Part shown: in pieces, positions 42,501-51,057 of the stretch
Position numbering within the stretch: position 1 is the first letter of the stretch
Layout: each line of letters begins with the position of its first letter
Assembly (NCBI RefSeq): GCF_017163935.1
Contig: NZ_JABVZR010000001.1
Coordinates: 1,550,001-1,614,000 of the forward strand
Direction of reading: 5' to 3'
DNA: 64,000 nucleotides
From: Novosphingobium terrae
GTDB taxonomy: Bacteria > Pseudomonadota > Alphaproteobacteria > Sphingomonadales > Sphingomonadaceae
Notes under the pieces: generated by a model
What the model was told of the DNA's origin: nothing
The model's database searches: none
What the model saw: only the letters and a program-made list of their open reading frames with translations
Position numbers and translations under genes: made by a program

Positions 42501-42747
42501 CGATGTGTTCCACATTGCTGACGCTGGTGGTCAGGGCGCGCTCGTAATAGGTGACGATGCGGCCCGACATCTCATCGGGCGACAGGCCGTTGTAGCTGAA
42601 AACGGCGCTGACCACCGGCACCTTGACCGGCGGAAAGATGTCGACCGGCGATGTCAGGATCGCCATGACACCGGCGATCAGGATAAGGATCGACATCACG
42701 ATCACCGTATAGGGGCGATCGAGCGCGATGCGGACGATGCGGTTCAT
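39571..42747 (-). CDS. RND-family efflux permease
   Basis: This 1058-residue, 12-TM pump starts MNRIVRIALDRPYTVIVM. It has the HAE1-like duplicated layout, including the proton-relay Asp pair in TM4 (LAVGILVDDATVTIENI), RDVAFVHDGNPPQTN in the porter region and the second-half ANSILVIAFAREHM. The usual acidic-hydrophobic DDAIVVVEN is DDATVTIEN here, as in the heavy-metal-like or MdtB/C-type outgroup. ATG 42747 overlaps the preceding stop (ATGA). A longer open frame of 110 codons overlaps that gene and is rejected. Substrate cannot be assigned. Confidence 0.95.
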   Translation of the reverse strand: MNRIVRIALDRPYTVIVMSILILIAGVMAILTSPVDIFPPVKVPVVSAVFSYNGLSPDEMSGRIVTYYERALTTSVSNVEHIESQSIPGYGVVKIYFQPSVDINAALAEVASTSQTVLKQMPPGITPPTILSFDASSVPVLQLALSSKTLPDTALNDQASSFIRPQLASVAGASIPLPYGGKVRQIQADLNPQALQQYGLSANDVSAALAAQNLITPVGTQKIGKLEYTLKLNDSPDAIAAFNALPIRTVKGATIYMRDVAFVHDGNPPQTNVVHVDGGNAVLLSVVKSGANSTLAVISGVKNLLPQIRSTLPDGIKLLATGDQSVFVTDAVSSVVREGVIAAGLTGVMILLFLGSWRSTLIITVSIPLSILAALGCLAAFGQTINVMTLGGLALAVGILVDDATVTIENINAYLERGEKVRDAVIRGTEEVTQPAFVSLLCICIAFAPMLLLKGVPGNLFLPLAEAVVFSLIASFILSRTLVPAMADWLIHEPSHDAAPGNLFTRFQRGFEARFQTIHAYYLGLLDLALVNRRKVVGGFLGFSLLSLLLVTQLGQDFFPPLDGGQIRLHMRAQTGTRIEGTTRTADQVSAAIHQLLPGQVAGVVSNMGLSISGINMAYDNAGTIGNEDATLQITLAADHAPTAEDVKLLREELPRRFPGVAFDFLPADMVSQILNFGTPAPIDLQIVGSDTAANRAYADKVLARIRQIPGIADAHIQQAFQQPQLNIDVDRSFAGMVGLNEKDTADALLTNYAGSTQVAPTFWLNPKTGVSYPVSIQTPQRAVSSLDALRNTAISPAGAYGRSPQLLRNMAQIHRSRSNAVSSHYNVRPVIDIYASPQGRDLGAVAADVQKIVKDTAAQLPKGATVALRGQVATMQSAYSQLYLGLAAAIVLIFLLIVVNFQSWLDPLVIVLGLPTALAGMVWMLFATGTPLSVPALTGAIMCMGVATANSILVIAFAREHMATGEDALASAREAGLARFRPVLMTATAMILGMIPMAIEPGQNMPLGRAVIGGLLLATCATLILVPTLFSMVHRKPAPETTPTQATDAGSPQPAQH

Positions 42748-43394
42748 GCGCTCTGCTCCGGATCGGGGGTGGCGGGCGAGCGGCAGGCAATGGCGACCAG
42801 CTCGACCAGAAAGGCGGCGATGGCGCGGGCATGCGGCCCGGCGCCATCGGGCAGAAGGATGGTGCGGATGTCGAACCCCACGCGGCGCAGGGCGTTGACG
42901 GTGTGATGGAAGCGACGGTTTTCCGGGTCTTCGGGCAGGCGGTGTTGCACGAAGCGCAGCGAGCAGGTCGCGTTCTGCCTGCCGCCGGGGGGCTGAGGCA
43001 TGTCCACACAAGGCAGATCCGCCAGCACGGCATGAGGGTTCAGGGCTGACGGGCGGGCCACCAGACCCAGCGCCCACAGGGCAGCACGGCCTTCAGCTAT
43101 CACCACGAGCTGGCCCTCATGCAGGCCCAGATGCACCGTGTGCCGCCGGATGAGCGTATGAAGCTTGGAATGGGGCGCCGGGGTTGCGCCACCTGTCATA
43201 TTCAACGCGGCAAAGGCGCAGCGCGGCACGATGGCTTGCCATGCCTGCGCCCGGCGTCGCGCCATGGGCAGTTCTCCCGGCATGCAGAGATGCAGCACAA
43301 GCGCCTCGGGCTGGGGAGGCGGCTTGCCAAGCTCATGCCAGGTGAAGGAGGGAAGGGGGCCTTGTGTCATGCATCGGCATTGCCCTTGCGCCAT
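42744..43394 (-). CDS. Alpha/beta-hydrolase-like protein lacking catalytic residues, first gene of the RND operon
   Basis: This 216-residue protein has the order of a small carboxylesterase (YpfH type). An N-terminal ALVLHLCMPGELP replaces the usual oxyanion strand. A central strand and elbow reads QLVVIAEGRAALWALGLV where GFSQGA is expected. The late segment VQHRLPEDPENRRFH plus VNALRRVGFDIRTILLPDGAG keeps the shape but not the GHGI histidine. Ser and His of the triad are thus missing, which suggests a binding or regulatory pseudo-enzyme. The ATG at 43394 has GGAG at 7 bases. It is coupled to the pump gene by ATGA and divergent from a LysR gene. Family assignment is by pattern only. Confidence 0.7.
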   Translation of the reverse strand: MAQGQCRCMTQGPLPSFTWHELGKPPPQPEALVLHLCMPGELPMARRRAQAWQAIVPRCAFAALNMTGGATPAPHSKLHTLIRRHTVHLGLHEGQLVVIAEGRAALWALGLVARPSALNPHAVLADLPCVDMPQPPGGRQNATCSLRFVQHRLPEDPENRRFHHTVNALRRVGFDIRTILLPDGAGPHARAIAAFLVELVAIACRSPATPDPEQSA

Positions 43395-43412
43395 CTATTT
43401 CTCCAACGCATA

Positions 43413-43426
43413 GTATGAATTCGTAC
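43413..43426. promoter_or_regulatory. Near-palindrome in the LysR/RND divergent promoter
   Basis: GTATGAATTCGTAC matches its own reverse complement at 12 of 14 positions. It lies in the 63-base gap between the divergent RND operon and LysR gene, flanked by repeated GCATAG/GCATAGG. LysR proteins bind interrupted dyads in exactly such gaps, so this is the likely regulator site. Confidence 0.5.
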
Positions 43427-43457
43427 ATGCATAGGATGAATGACAAAGGGCGCGGCC

Positions 43458-44369
43458 ATGGATCGCATGGATCTCAATCTGCTGGTGGTTTTCGAGGCGA
43501 TCCTGCGAGAACGCAGCATCACCCGCGCCGGGCAGCGGCTGGGCCTGAGCCAACCCGCGATGAGCCACGCGCTGAACCGGCTGAGGCATCGCATGAAGGA
43601 CCAGCTCTTTGTCCGCTCGCCTCAGGGCATGGTGCCCACGCCACTGGGCGAGCGACTGGCCGATCCGGTGCGCCATGCGCTGACCGAACTGCGCAGCGTG
43701 CTGCATGGCGAGGAGTTCCTGCCCGAAACGGCGCGGCAGCGCTTTGTGATCGCGGTCAGCAATTATGCGGCCATCGCCTTTGTGGGACCGATCCTGCAGC
43801 GTGCGCGGGCGCTGGCACCGCAGGTGCGCTTCAGCTTCCGCCCCAGCGGCACGCTCGACGTGCCCGATCTGCTGGACCGGGGCGAGCTTGATCTGGCGCT
43901 GGTGGCCCATGCGCCACCGCTCCAGCGCTTCCAGTCGCGACAGTTGATCGAGGAGGATTTCGTGGGCGTGGCCCGCCGGGGCCATCCCGTGCTGGAAGGT
44001 CCGCCTGATGCGGCCTCTTTCGCCGCCATGGCCCATCTGGCCATTTCATCGAGCGGCGATGATCTGACCCGGCTTGATGCCTTGCTGGCCGAAAGGGGCC
44101 TGTCGCGGCACATCGCGGCGGAGGCGCCCTATCTTTCGGCGGGCGCGGTGCTGACCCAGTCGGACATGGTCGCGGTGGTGGCGCGCCACATTGGCGAGGA
44201 GTTCCAGCGCGCTTATCCGGTGCAATTGTTCGAACTGCCGCTCCAGCCCGAGCCGCTGGTGACGACGATGGTCTGGCAGAGCCGTTTTCAGGATCAGCCC
44301 GCGCATCGCTGGCTGCGTGACCTGATCGGCGCGATGACTACGGAGCTTTCATCAGCCCGGATGGCGTAA
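43458..44369 (+). CDS. LysR-family regulator of the RND operon
   Basis: This 303-residue protein has the NodD-like LysR N-terminus (MDRMDLNLLVVFEAIL) and HTH (SITRAGQRLGLSQPAMSHAL), then the effector domain (QRFVIAVSNYAAIAFVGPIL). ATG 43458 has AAGG about 9 bases upstream. An in-frame ATG at 43440 lies next to the dyad and lacks spacing. Divergent orientation and a 63-base shared promoter strongly suggest that it controls the efflux operon. Confidence 0.94.
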   Translation: MDRMDLNLLVVFEAILRERSITRAGQRLGLSQPAMSHALNRLRHRMKDQLFVRSPQGMVPTPLGERLADPVRHALTELRSVLHGEEFLPETARQRFVIAVSNYAAIAFVGPILQRARALAPQVRFSFRPSGTLDVPDLLDRGELDLALVAHAPPLQRFQSRQLIEEDFVGVARRGHPVLEGPPDAASFAAMAHLAISSSGDDLTRLDALLAERGLSRHIAAEAPYLSAGAVLTQSDMVAVVARHIGEEFQRAYPVQLFELPLQPEPLVTTMVWQSRFQDQPAHRWLRDLIGAMTTELSSARMA

Positions 44370-44419
44370 TGCCTGAGCCTTCGAGAGCTTTGTTTTTTGG
44401 TTCAGCCTGAGCAGCAATC

Positions 44420-45371
44420 TCAGCGGTTAGATCCGGCTTTGCCTGTTGCCTGATCGACCTTGTTCGATGGTGCGGCACCATGCGTCGAGCTGGAAGGCTG
44501 GCCATGGGCAAGATCGGCAGCCATCGTGGTCATTCCCATCAACCCGCCAAGTTGCATGGAATCGACCGCCGTGCTGGGTACAAGGACGATGGTGGAGTTC
44601 TGCTTCAGCCCCTCATAGAGCATGTTCATCGCTCTCAGGTGAAGGGCTGTGGGATTGTTGGCATATCTTGCCGCGGCTTCCTCGAACTTCTCCGCGATCT
44701 GCCGCTCTGAGTCGCCAAGGATGACCCTTGCCTGTCTTTCCCGCTCAGCTTGCGCCTGCATCGACATGGCATCTTCAAGGCCGGCGGGAATGAGGACATC
44801 TTTCAACTCGACCGAAATCAGCTTGATGCCCCAGGGCTCCGTGCGTTCGTCGATGATCCGCCCGAGTTCGGAGCTGATCCGATCCCGGCCTTCGAGCATG
44901 TCGGCCAGCATGGTCTTGCCGATGATGTCGCGCAATGCGGTCTGCGCCGCCCAAACGATGGCGGTATGGTAATCGGCGACATCCAGAGCGGCCTTGGCCG
45001 GTTCGGTGACTTTCCAGAACATCACCGCATCGACATCGACCGGAACCGTATCACGCGTGAGGGTTTTTTCCCGCCGCAAAGGATGTGGTGATGACGCGCG
45101 TGTCGATCCAGTAGGGGACTGTGTCGAAGATCGGGATGATGAAGCAGATGCCGGGCCCCTTCATGGCCAGAAACTTGCCAAGCCGAAGGATGATCAGCCG
45201 TTCCCATTGATTGGCGACCTTGATCGATGAGCTGGAGAGAGCAGCCAGCAGCAGTGATGGCAACATCACCCAGCCCATGGCGGCTGGATCAGGCCGGGTG
45301 TAGGCAAGGGCCAGTCCGGCGCCGAACACGAGGACGAAGATCAGGGCGGGAATTGCGCTGCGGTGGTTCAT
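44420..45371 (-). pseudogene. SPFH/Band-7 (slipin-like) membrane protein gene with a frameshift
   Basis: Two overlapping frames together give one stomatin-like protein. The first (45371 down to 45051) encodes two membrane segments and WERLIILRLGKFLAMKGPG...YWIDTRVITTSFAA. The second (through 44420) continues EKTLTRDTVPVDVDAVMFWK with the SPFH core and the QAQAERERQARVILGDSE helix. The frame breaks in GCGGCGGGAAAAAACCC (about 45062-45078 on the minus strand). Removing one G or one A joins them. Start ATG 45371 has GGAGGG at 7 bases. It may be a true inactivating mutation, a homopolymer read error, or slippage on the six A residues. The function of slipins is membrane-domain scaffolding, often with a NfeD partner, not seen here. 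Confidence 0.8.
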
Positions 45372-45547
45372 GGCAGAGCCCTCCGACTGGATCATACATA
45401 GCAGAGATCCGCAAGAAAGTCACGCAGATCACAGGGCGGGGGGCAGTCAGCATGAAGGTGTCATGCGCCCCGCTCTGATGCCGGGCTTGGTGTTGTTCCG
45501 CCATGCGTTGCTCTGCCGATGAGGGGTTTGAAAGAGGCTCGACGGGC

Positions 45548-46471
45548 ATGCTCAGGCCCGTTAACGCCCCGAGGATGCTGCATGTCGTTCACCATCCGGG
45601 CTATGTTGTTGCCACCCAGAGCGCCGGCACCTTTCCGCACGACAAATATGCTCTGGTGATGCGCGCTCTTGGCGAGAGCGGTGTCCCCATGACCGTGCAT
45701 GAGCCGGAGATCATGCCGCGAGCGTGGCTCGAAGCGGTGCATGATCCGGCCTATGTCGAAGAGGTGATCAGTTGCACGGTTCCAGCGGCAAAACAACGCA
45801 GGATCGGTTTTGCAATCGATGAGCGGATATCGCGCAGATCACAGCTGTCCCCTGGCGGAACATGGCTGGCGGCAAAGCTGGCATTGGATCACGGCTATGC
45901 CGCCAACAGCGCGGGCGGAAGCCACCACGCTCTGGCGGATACCGGGGCGGGATATTGCGTGTTCAACGATCTGGCGGTCGCTGCCAACAGGTTGATCGAG
46001 GAAGGGGATGTTTCGCGCATCCTGATCCTGGACCTTGATGTGCATCAGGGCGATGGGACTGCGTCGCTGACGGCAGGGCGTGGAGATATCTTCACGCTGT
46101 CCTTGCACGCCGAGAACAACTTTCCTGCGCGCAAGGCGCGCTCATCGCTGGATGTTCCATTGCCAGACCTGACTGGTGATGCCGCTTATCTCGAAGCCTT
46201 GAGCGGTTCCCTGCCTGCGGTTCTCGATCAATTTTCGCCAGAACTCATCCTTCTGCAGGGCGGCGTTGATGCTCACGTGGACGACCGATTGGGGCGGTTG
46301 GCGCTCACCGATGATGGGCTGGCGGCCCGCGATCGCATGGTGTCGTGGGAGGCGCGGCGGCGAGGGATACCCTTGGCGAGCACTCTGGGCGGAGGGTACG
46401 GCGCTGACAGAGAGGCCGTGGCATTGCGGCACGCCCGCACGATCCTAACCTTGGCTGCCGTTATCGGCTAG
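45548..46471 (+). CDS. Histone deacetylase-family (acetylpolyamine amidohydrolase-like) zinc hydrolase
   Basis: This protein of about 307 residues has the arginase/deacetylase fold motifs. GGSHHALADTG holds the paired catalytic His residues. DLDVHQGDGTA and LLQGGVDAHVDD hold the Zn-binding Asp-x-His and Asp. STLGGGYG holds the catalytic Tyr. It is closest in style to class IV/short bacterial HDAC-like proteins that deacetylate small amides or protein lysines. ATG 45548 has GAGG about 10 bases upstream. ATG 45575 would begin MLHVVHHPGY, where many homologues begin, so the first 9 residues are uncertain. It is divergent from the broken SPFH gene. Confidence 0.92.
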   Translation: MLRPVNAPRMLHVVHHPGYVVATQSAGTFPHDKYALVMRALGESGVPMTVHEPEIMPRAWLEAVHDPAYVEEVISCTVPAAKQRRIGFAIDERISRRSQLSPGGTWLAAKLALDHGYAANSAGGSHHALADTGAGYCVFNDLAVAANRLIEEGDVSRILILDLDVHQGDGTASLTAGRGDIFTLSLHAENNFPARKARSSLDVPLPDLTGDAAYLEALSGSLPAVLDQFSPELILLQGGVDAHVDDRLGRLALTDDGLAARDRMVSWEARRRGIPLASTLGGGYGADREAVALRHARTILTLAAVIG

Positions 46472-46922
46472 CTGCTCCAAAACCATTATGGAGTTCCGGC
46501 TTCGTCTAGCTCTGAACGGGAAGATGAGGCGAACTGCACCCGTATCGTTCGTTTGACCGAGCGTAAGTGACAGGTGTTTCACAGGTTGACCTGCGTCGAG
46601 ACGGTCGCAGTCTGTTGCGCCTATCTGATGGACAAGATGCAACTGGCAAATTTCGCCGATACGCTGCGTATCGCTTTCGCGGCGGAGCTGGGCTCGGTGT
46701 CGTGATGGCGGAACCTCTATGCCTTCATGCAAAAGGTCGGACGATGTTCCGCGAGCCGATAGCAGGATGATGAAGTGAGGGCGGAGCCATCGGGTACGAG
46801 GTTGGTGCGCTAACATCGACCAAGCATAGCGGATTTTGCCGGTGATGTGGTGCAAGCATAGCATGGTTGCAGGAAAAATGAGCCATCACTAATTCTCAGG
46901 GTAGCGCAATAAGCTATGTCAA
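46472..46922. other. Gene-poor stretch
   Basis: I see no supportable gene in these 451 bases. Short open frames on both strands lack ribosome sites and familiar motifs, and several are interrupted. CAAGCATAGC occurs twice near 46822-46862. The stretch may hold decayed coding sequence. Confidence 0.5.
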
Positions 46923-47399
46923 TTACGGGAATTTTGAAGAAAAGGATACTGAAAGAGCCATATTTGTCATGTAAAATAGCATTGCCAGGGGTGTCTGATT
47001 TGTTTTCGCAGAACTGCCTGATGCTGATGTCCAACGGCTGATCGAAATCACATCGGGTTGGTTTGTGATGGAAATACCCGATCCGGAAATCAAGGCCGTT
47101 ATTTGTGGTGCAGAGCCAGTGGCTGTGACAGCGATGAGCTGCCCATCTGTAAGGGGATTGATATTCCCGAAACCGCCGACGCCGTTGCTTTGAATACTGT
47201 TGGCAAAGCCCGATGATGCTTGCGTATCCGCGCAAGAAGCGATCGTATTGATGTTGGCCATGACCTGAGGCGCATGGGCGATTTGGCCGTCGGATATATG
47301 GCTGGAGGTTGCGCATGCCGCAAAAGCATCCGAGGCACAGCTTGACGCTAAAACCAGAAATCCGGCGAAAAACAATCTTCTTTGCACAAGATTCCCCAT
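46923..47399 (-). CDS. Small exported protein of unknown function
   Basis: This 158-residue protein has a signal peptide (RRLFFAGFLVLASSCASDAFA), and the mature part begins ACATSSHISDGQIAHA. It is rich in Ser, Thr, Gly, Ala and Asn, with only a few charged residues. It ends in repeats such as ALISGSGISITNQPD that resemble short beta-helix or tail-fibre-like motifs. The DNA is AT-richer than the neighbours, hinting at foreign origin. I do not recognise a family. The ribosome site is weak, and the start could also be the TTG at 47411. Confidence 0.5.
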   Translation of the reverse strand: MGNLVQRRLFFAGFLVLASSCASDAFAACATSSHISDGQIAHAPQVMANINTIASCADTQASSGFANSIQSNGVGGFGNINPLTDGQLIAVTATGSAPQITALISGSGISITNQPDVISISRWTSASGSSAKTNQTPLAMLFYMTNMALSVSFSSKFP

Positions 47400-47776
47400 T
47401 GGATGCAGCAATCCAAATTTACCTTTCCCTTATCGCATGGTGCTGGTTGCATAAGGATTAAAAGGATTTCCCATATTTTGAAAAGGCGGGAGATCGCGCG
47501 TCTTTGTAATTGAAATTGCTAGATTGATTGGGAGCATGTTTCGATTTGAAGGATGCAAATACGCCTTGCGACATGACTGCGATTGCTTAGAGTCATACAG
47601 CTGTGGTCATCTGGCGAGTTCTTCGTCTTTTCAGCCCGATTGATGCTACGGTGTCGGGCCTGAATGACGCCATCGTTCAGTTTCCTCCCGCGCCAAAGGC
47701 GGCCATTCAGGCACGGGAAAATGAATGCTTCCAGTCGACCGGCGGGGAGCATGCAGGGCATCCCAGTCAGCGAAAT
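47400..47776. other. Non-coding gap
   Basis: These 377 bases lie upstream of the small exported protein and downstream of the hybrid kinase stop. The left half is AT-rich and probably carries the small protein's promoter. An open frame at 47519-47761 has no motif or ribosome site and was not called. Confidence 0.45.
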
Positions 47777-50767
47777 CTAGGTCGGTGCTAGCAGCGATGC
47801 CAAAGATGCCCCCAATTCCGCTTGCCGGAAAGGCTTGACCAATCTCGGCAGGGTTGCAGGCAGGCCTTCCTCCTCCGCATATCCCGAGACAATCAACACG
47901 GGCAGCGAAGGAAGGATGGCGCGTATCCGTTCAGCCAGATCCGTGCCGCTCATGCCCGGCATCAGATGATCGGTCAGCAACATGGCAGGCCTCAGACCTT
48001 CGGTGACCAGCGCCAGCGCTTCTTCCGCGCAATCGGCTTCGATCACAGCATAGCCAAGGTCTTCAAGCATATCGGCTGTGCTGGCTCGAACGATGAATTC
48101 ATCATCCACCAGCAGGATGGTGCCGCTCGATGTTTCGTTCGTCGGGTGATCAGCCTGAGACGGCGCGGCGGGAAGCGCAGTCGCGACAGGCAGCCACAAA
48201 TCGATCCGCGTGCCAAGACCGGGGCGGCTTTTGATGGTGAGCGCGCCGCCCAGTTGCGATGCCAGGCCGTGAACCATGGAGAGGCCCAGCCCTGTTCCCT
48301 TGCCGATCCCCTTGGTGCTGAAGAACGGATCGACAGCGCGCAGCCGTGTTGCCTCATCCATGCCTGTGCCGGTGTCCGACACGCCCAGTTGAATGTAGCG
48401 CCCCGCTGCCAGACGGGTGGCGTGATCGGGTTCGATCTCGGCATATTTCGCTGTGATGCCCAGGCGTCCGCCATCGGGCATGGCATCGCGCGAATTCACC
48501 GCCAGATTGAGGATGGCCATTTCGATCTGGTTGGCATCGGCCAGTGCAGGCGGCAGGCCCGCATCAACGTCGACCTCGATCCGGATGCGTGGCCCCGATG
48601 TGCTTGCGATCAACTCGGCCATACCCTCGACAATGGCTGCAATATCGACCGGTGCGGGCTGCAGAGGCTGGCGCCGGGCGAAGGCGAGCAGGCGCTGGAC
48701 CAGCACCTTGGCCCTTTCGGCGGATTGCAAGGCAGCGGAGATCTGACGCTGAGCCTTGTCATCGCCGACGCGACGCCGTTGCAGCAGGTCGAGACTGCCG
48801 ATGATCGGCGTGAGCAGATTGTTGAAATCATGGGCGACACCACCGGTCAGCTGCCCCATCGCCTCCAGCTTCTGGCTTTGCCGGAGGGCCTCTTCGGCAT
48901 CGGCCAGCCTTGCGGCATCGCGCAGCCGCTGGGTGACGTCGATCGCATATTGGAAAGCGCCCACCACTTGGCCATCCTTGTCGCGCAGCGGGTTGAGGCG
49001 CAGTTCATAATGGCGGGAGCCGGGGTCTGTTGGTGCCAGCGGCTCCACGATCGCGACATCCTCGCCGGACAGCGCGCGGCTCCATCGGGCCAGCGCGCTG
49101 CGCTGCGTCGCATCTTCCGGCAGATAATCGAGCAGGCTGGCGCCAACCACAGGACGCTGTCCGGTGTGCCGCTCAAAGGCTTCGACATAGGCGCGGTTGA
49201 AGGCCAGAAACCGGTAATCGTGATCAAGCGCATTGATCAGCGCATCGGATGTTTCAAAAATGGTGACCCACAGGCGCCGCTCGGCCAGCGCCTCGTCCAC
49301 CCGGGCTTCGAGCGTTTCGTTCAGGAGCCGCAGATTGGCTTCCGCGCGGCGGCGTTCCGTCACATCGGTGTTGACCGCAACCGCCGCGATCACCTGCCCG
49401 TCGATTTTGACCGGCGCGGCGGCGGAGCGGACAATGCGTTCCTCTCCGCTGATGCGATGCCGCACAATCACATCCCGGACCACCCGCTCGCCGCCCAGAG
49501 CGCGGGTAAATGCCTGATCGGCCACAGCGATCAGCTCGCCGGTTGTCGCATCTCGGGTGTCGATTTCATCGGCCAGCGTGCCGACATCGCGGTTCAGCTC
49601 CTCACGCGTGGCAAAGCCCAGCTGGTCGAGCGCGGGTTGGTTGGCAATGGTGATGCCCTGGGCGCCGCCGATGTAGACGCCATCCGGCATGCTCTCAAGC
49701 ACAGCCTGCAACTCGGCCGTCTGACGCTGGGAGGCATCGAGCAGAAGGCGGTATCGCTCCTCGCTCTCACGCAACATGGCATGGCCCCGGTTGCGTTCGA
49801 CCGCCTCCCAGATCCGTGCTGCGACTTCCTGCGTGAACGTGACCTCATGATCCGCCCATGCGCGGATCTCCTTGGCATGGACAAAGAGAATGGCTGTCAG
49901 CCGGCCATGACGGATGAGCGGCACATCGATCGTGGCGCGCACGCCCACGGCGGCGAAGGCCTGCTCCGTGCCGTCGCCGCGTGTCAGCGGGTCATCGAGA
50001 GCATCATCGATCCGGATCGTTTCCCCGGACCGGAGTGCCCGGGCCAGATCAGCACCAAAGCTGTCAAGGCGCAGCGCGCCGCTCAGGCTGGGGACTGTGC
50101 CGTCGGTCCAGTCGCGGTGGATCACAGCGAATGTGTCGGTTTCATCCATTTCGGCATAACCGACCCGCTCGACCGCCAGATGGTGGCCCAGCAAGGCCGA
50201 GGCCTCGGAGATAAACTCGGTTGGATCAGGTCTGGTGTGACGGACCTCGTCAAGGGCCAGCCTTAACTGCTGGCGCTTTTCCTCAAGGACGCGGTTGGTG
50301 ATTTCATGGCCCTGGTTGAAAATGCCCGCGACGCTGCCGTCTTCGGCAAGGATCGGCGTGAAGCTGTAGTTCCACCAGGTTTCTTCACGGCGCCCATGGC
50401 GCATCATCGGCAGCATCTGGTCGAACACCGAAAAGGGTTTGCCCGTCTCGACCACTTGCAGCATTTGCGGACCGACGATTGGCCAAATGTCAGCCCAAAC
50501 CTCCCGGGCGGGATGACCCAGCGCCCAAGGATGCCTGTCGGCAAGAATGGGTGACCAGGCATCGTTATAGAGAAGCCGCAGATCGGCGCCCCAGTAGATC
50601 GCGGTGGGAAAGCTGGACGACAGGCACAGCGACAAGGCGGGGCGCAGCAGGTTGAGCGCGTGAGTTGCCTCTTTCGACCAGTCGAGATGGAGGATGGCAT
50701 CTGCCATGCCGGCGCTCGCGGGCAGAAAGCCGAGATCCAGAAGCCCGGTCGGGTCGGCATGTCTCAT
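47777..50767 (-). CDS. Hybrid histidine kinase with PAS, GAF and receiver domains
   Basis: This 996-residue protein has no membrane segments, so it is cytoplasmic. The order is PAS (about 35-160), GAF (about 175-345), PAS (360-485), PAS (510-635), HisKA with H-box LTGGVAHDFNNLL (His about 645), HATPase (N-box LNLAVNSRDAM, G1 DTGTGMDE, G2 GKGTGLGLSMVHG), then a receiver with phospho-Asp in LLTDHLMPGMSG (about 932) and the KPF lysine. The kinase core is the HisKA/HWE-adjacent type used in many alphaproteobacterial hybrid kinases. GAF/PAS input may sense light or redox, but no bilin Cys or LOV motif was evident. It is divergent from a chemotaxis receptor gene across 290 bases that hold no gene. 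Confidence 0.94.
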   Translation of the reverse strand: MRHADPTGLLDLGFLPASAGMADAILHLDWSKEATHALNLLRPALSLCLSSSFPTAIYWGADLRLLYNDAWSPILADRHPWALGHPAREVWADIWPIVGPQMLQVVETGKPFSVFDQMLPMMRHGRREETWWNYSFTPILAEDGSVAGIFNQGHEITNRVLEEKRQQLRLALDEVRHTRPDPTEFISEASALLGHHLAVERVGYAEMDETDTFAVIHRDWTDGTVPSLSGALRLDSFGADLARALRSGETIRIDDALDDPLTRGDGTEQAFAAVGVRATIDVPLIRHGRLTAILFVHAKEIRAWADHEVTFTQEVAARIWEAVERNRGHAMLRESEERYRLLLDASQRQTAELQAVLESMPDGVYIGGAQGITIANQPALDQLGFATREELNRDVGTLADEIDTRDATTGELIAVADQAFTRALGGERVVRDVIVRHRISGEERIVRSAAAPVKIDGQVIAAVAVNTDVTERRRAEANLRLLNETLEARVDEALAERRLWVTIFETSDALINALDHDYRFLAFNRAYVEAFERHTGQRPVVGASLLDYLPEDATQRSALARWSRALSGEDVAIVEPLAPTDPGSRHYELRLNPLRDKDGQVVGAFQYAIDVTQRLRDAARLADAEEALRQSQKLEAMGQLTGGVAHDFNNLLTPIIGSLDLLQRRRVGDDKAQRQISAALQSAERAKVLVQRLLAFARRQPLQPAPVDIAAIVEGMAELIASTSGPRIRIEVDVDAGLPPALADANQIEMAILNLAVNSRDAMPDGGRLGITAKYAEIEPDHATRLAAGRYIQLGVSDTGTGMDEATRLRAVDPFFSTKGIGKGTGLGLSMVHGLASQLGGALTIKSRPGLGTRIDLWLPVATALPAAPSQADHPTNETSSGTILLVDDEFIVRASTADMLEDLGYAVIEADCAEEALALVTEGLRPAMLLTDHLMPGMSGTDLAERIRAILPSLPVLIVSGYAEEEGLPATLPRLVKPFRQAELGASLASLLAPT

Positions 50768-51057
50768 GGTCGCGTTATTCTCGTCTTGGCACCGGAAGGT
50801 TCAGCTTAGACCGCGATAACCATGGACGCCACCCTCTATACCGCTTTTCACCATGTGAACGGCTGGCAGGTGAGCCATGCTGATCAATGAGGATCCTCGC
50901 GGGAGATTGACCCGTGGTGCAGCGGTTGCCCTGCCGGGCACCGAACGGGGCAAAGAAAAGGTAAAGACGGCCTTTCGCAGCTATCCCGGGGAGGTGGGCA
51001 GGCTGGGTTGAAGCTTATGGTTTAAGGCTGAGGTCGGGTCCAGTCCCGGAGTTGGCC

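Noticed and set aside
45060..45078. Programmed -1 frameshift at A-AAA-AAC in the SPFH gene
   Set aside because: The heptamer is in the right phase, but a -1 slip gives the wrong frame. The second half of the protein is in the +1 frame.
46923..47399. Prophage tail-fibre remnant
   Set aside because: The beta-repeat-like tail is suggestive, but the protein has a secretion signal and no phage genes or attachment sites are nearby.
47519..47761. 80-codon minus-strand frame
   Set aside because: It has no ribosome site, motif or conserved neighbourhood and is probably chance.
50768..51057. Cyclic-di-GMP riboswitch or flagellar sigma promoter before the chemotaxis gene
   Set aside because: I looked for the riboswitch core and a TAAA...GCCGATAA promoter, and the matches were too poor to report.
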